DNA from: Cumulibacter soli
GTDB taxonomy: Bacteria; Actinomycetota; Actinomycetes; Mycobacteriales; Antricoccaceae
Direction of reading: 5' to 3'
DNA: 64,000 bases
Assembly: GCF_004382795.1 (NCBI RefSeq)
Contig: NZ_SMSG01000006.1
Location: 140,542 to 204,541 of the forward strand
Numbering within the stretch: the first letter of the stretch is position 1; each line of letters starts with the position of its first letter. The notes beneath the pieces are model-generated. The model was not told the DNA's origin and ran no database searches. It was given only the letters and a program-made list of their open reading frames with translations. Made by a program: the position numbers and the translations under genes. Positions 62,626 through 64,000 of the stretch are shown one piece after another.

Positions 62626-64000
62626 CAGGTACCTCCTGCAGCTTGCTCACGGAGCCCGCGGGCAAGTTGCTCCATCGTCACCAGTTCACCGAACGTCCGC
62701 CGGTAGGTCGCGTCGTCCTCGATCGGGTTGATTCGCTGCAGCCGTGATTTGATCTGCGCGATCCGCGCGTGCGCCCGCGGCAACTGCAACGCCGCGAGGA
62801 TTGAGGTCACGTACCTCGAATCCGGCCCATCACCGGGAACGTTCACCGGCTCGACGGCCAATTCGTGCAGCAGCCGCTTTAGTACGTCCGCATCGTCGCC
62901 CTTGATCAGCTCGGCCACCTGCGGAACCCACTCCTGCGGACTGGAGGCGTTGTTCACTCCACCCGCTTCCTCGATATACCGGCGAAGTGCCGCGTACGCC
63001 GGAACGCGATAGATATCCTCACTCGCTACGTCGAACGCCGGCCCGACAAGCGTCGGCGACTGGAGCGCCAGCTTCAACGACTCACGCTCGGCCCAGGTAT
63101 TCGGGTCGTCCGGTTTCGGACGCGCGATGCGGTCGGCATTCGGCTCCACGCGCTGATCCGCGACCTCGGCCGTGGCCGCCCGCCGACCCGTGCGGGGCTG
63201 CGCCTCTGGTCGCCAGGACCGCACTCGTGCCACGATCCGGTTCGGGTCGTCCACGCCGACCAGCCCAGCCAACCGGCGCGCATACTCGGTTCGCAGCGCA
63301 ATATCTTTTATCTGCGCGACGAGCGGAATGGTCTCATCGAGCGCGGCCACTCGCCCCTCGACGGTGTCGAGATTGTGCAACCGCAACCGCGAGGTAATCG
63401 CAAACTCGACCAGCGGCTGGCGGCGTGCGATCAGGTCGCGCACCGCGGCATCTCCTGAGTCCTGGCGTAACTCGCACGGATCACGACCGTCCGGCTCGAC
63501 AGCCACGAACGTCTGCGCGGTGAACTTTTGATCGTCGGAGAATGCTTTGAGAGCAGCCTTCTGGCCCGCTTCGTCGCCGTCGAAAACGAAGATGACCTCC
63601 CCGCGGAACACATCACTGTCCATCAGCAATTGGCGGATCACCGCAATATGCTCGGACCCGAACGCCGTACCGCAGGATGCCACCGCGGTGGGTATGCCGG
63701 CGAGGTGGCAGGCCATCACGTCCGTGTAGCCCTCGACCACGACGACCTGGCGGCTCTTCGCGATCTCGCGCCGCGCCTTCTCCAACCCGAATAACACCGT
63801 GCTTTTCTTGTACAGCGGCGTTTCCGACGTATTGAGATACTTGGCCTCACTGGAGTCATCGTCGAACAACCGGCGCGCACCGAAACCGATGGGGTCACCG
63901 TGGCGATCGAAGATCGGCCAAATCAATCGCTTGCGGAACCGATCAATTAGCGTGCCGCGCGAGGATCTGCGCGCGAGATCCGCGGTCAGCAGTTCCTTCT
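62625..64000 (-). CDS. dnaG: DNA primase, C-terminal part (cut by window end)
   Basis: About 458 residues open to the window edge. The TOPRIM domain is clear: VVVEGYTDVMACHLAG with the catalytic Glu and FVFDGDEAGQKA with DxD-type residues. ARRSSRGTLIDRFRKRLIWP at the edge is the usual region before it. The C-terminal half includes the DnaB-binding domain. It makes RNA primers at the replication fork. Confidence 0.95.
   Translation of the reverse strand, partial: KELLTADLARRSSRGTLIDRFRKRLIWPIFDRHGDPIGFGARRLFDDDSSEAKYLNTSETPLYKKSTVLFGLEKARREIAKSRQVVVVEGYTDVMACHLAGIPTAVASCGTAFGSEHIAVIRQLLMDSDVFRGEVIFVFDGDEAGQKAALKAFSDDQKFTAQTFVAVEPDGRDPCELRQDSGDAAVRDLIARRQPLVEFAITSRLRLHNLDTVEGRVAALDETIPLVAQIKDIALRTEYARRLAGLVGVDDPNRIVARVRSWRPEAQPRTGRRAATAEVADQRVEPNADRIARPKPDDPNTWAERESLKLALQSPTLVGPAFDVASEDIYRVPAYAALRRYIEEAGGVNNASSPQEWVPQVAELIKGDDADVLKRLLHELAVEPVNVPGDGPDSRYVTSILAALQLPRAHARIAQIKSRLQRINPIEDDATYRRTFGELVTMEQLARGLREQAAGGT

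Overview
The window is high-GC DNA from an actinobacterium. The evidence is a FAS-II fatty-acid cluster with an acyl-CoA carboxylase beta chain, a myo-inositol-phosphate synthase, a DUF3145 gene, mutA-mutB-meaB, frequent GTG starts, a WhiB-family regulator on the phage, and actinobacterial-looking tRNAs. I cannot name the genus from sequence alone.

Chromosomal left part (1-24737): the end of fabD, then fabH-acpP-fabF-accD (fatty-acid elongation and malonyl-CoA supply); DUF3145; ino1 with a strong terminator; a divergent TetR repressor and drug exporter sharing a palindromic operator; mutA-mutB-meaB (methylmalonyl-CoA mutase and its G-protein chaperone); a lipoprotein/secreted-protein pair; a GNAT acetyltransferase; a VOC protein; two coupled acyl-CoA dehydrogenases; a Nudix-NYN fusion; a peptide-type ABC solute-binding lipoprotein; a PPOX flavoprotein; a CAT tRNA; a DUF4916 protein and a methyltransferase.

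Prophage (24738-61679): a complete-looking siphovirus-type prophage of about 36.9 kb sits in the 3' part of tRNA-Asn(GTT). A 79-bp duplication marks both ends (attL 24738-24816, attR 61601-61679). From right to left: integrase, ImmA-like protease, two unknown genes and the repressor on the + strand; a divergent operator region; then on the - strand Cro-like and excisionase-like genes, YqaJ exonuclease, AAA ATPase, small regulators, clamp-like protein, SSB, replication-initiation-like protein, HNH protein, RusA, many small coupled ORFs, WhiB, terminases, portal, head, connector, tail, tape measure, tail tip, lysin and holin, and finally a Fic cargo gene beside attL. Two + strand genes (a GvpU-like protein and a membrane protein) interrupt the lytic operon and look like morons.

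The most unusual element is a 78-nt RNA-like sequence (45960-46037, - strand) just upstream of the small terminase gene. It has a complete tRNA-like domain with tmRNA hallmarks: a G3-U70 acceptor pair, a tmRNA-type sequence in place of the D-arm, GGAC before the T-arm, and no anticodon arm. It has no room for a tag reading frame or pseudoknots. A long hairpin lies directly 5' of it and imperfect 16-bp repeats flank the cassette. I find no described counterpart from memory.

Right flank (61680-64000): the intact tRNA-Asn, a YtxH-like protein, a conserved hypothetical protein and the 3' part of dnaG.
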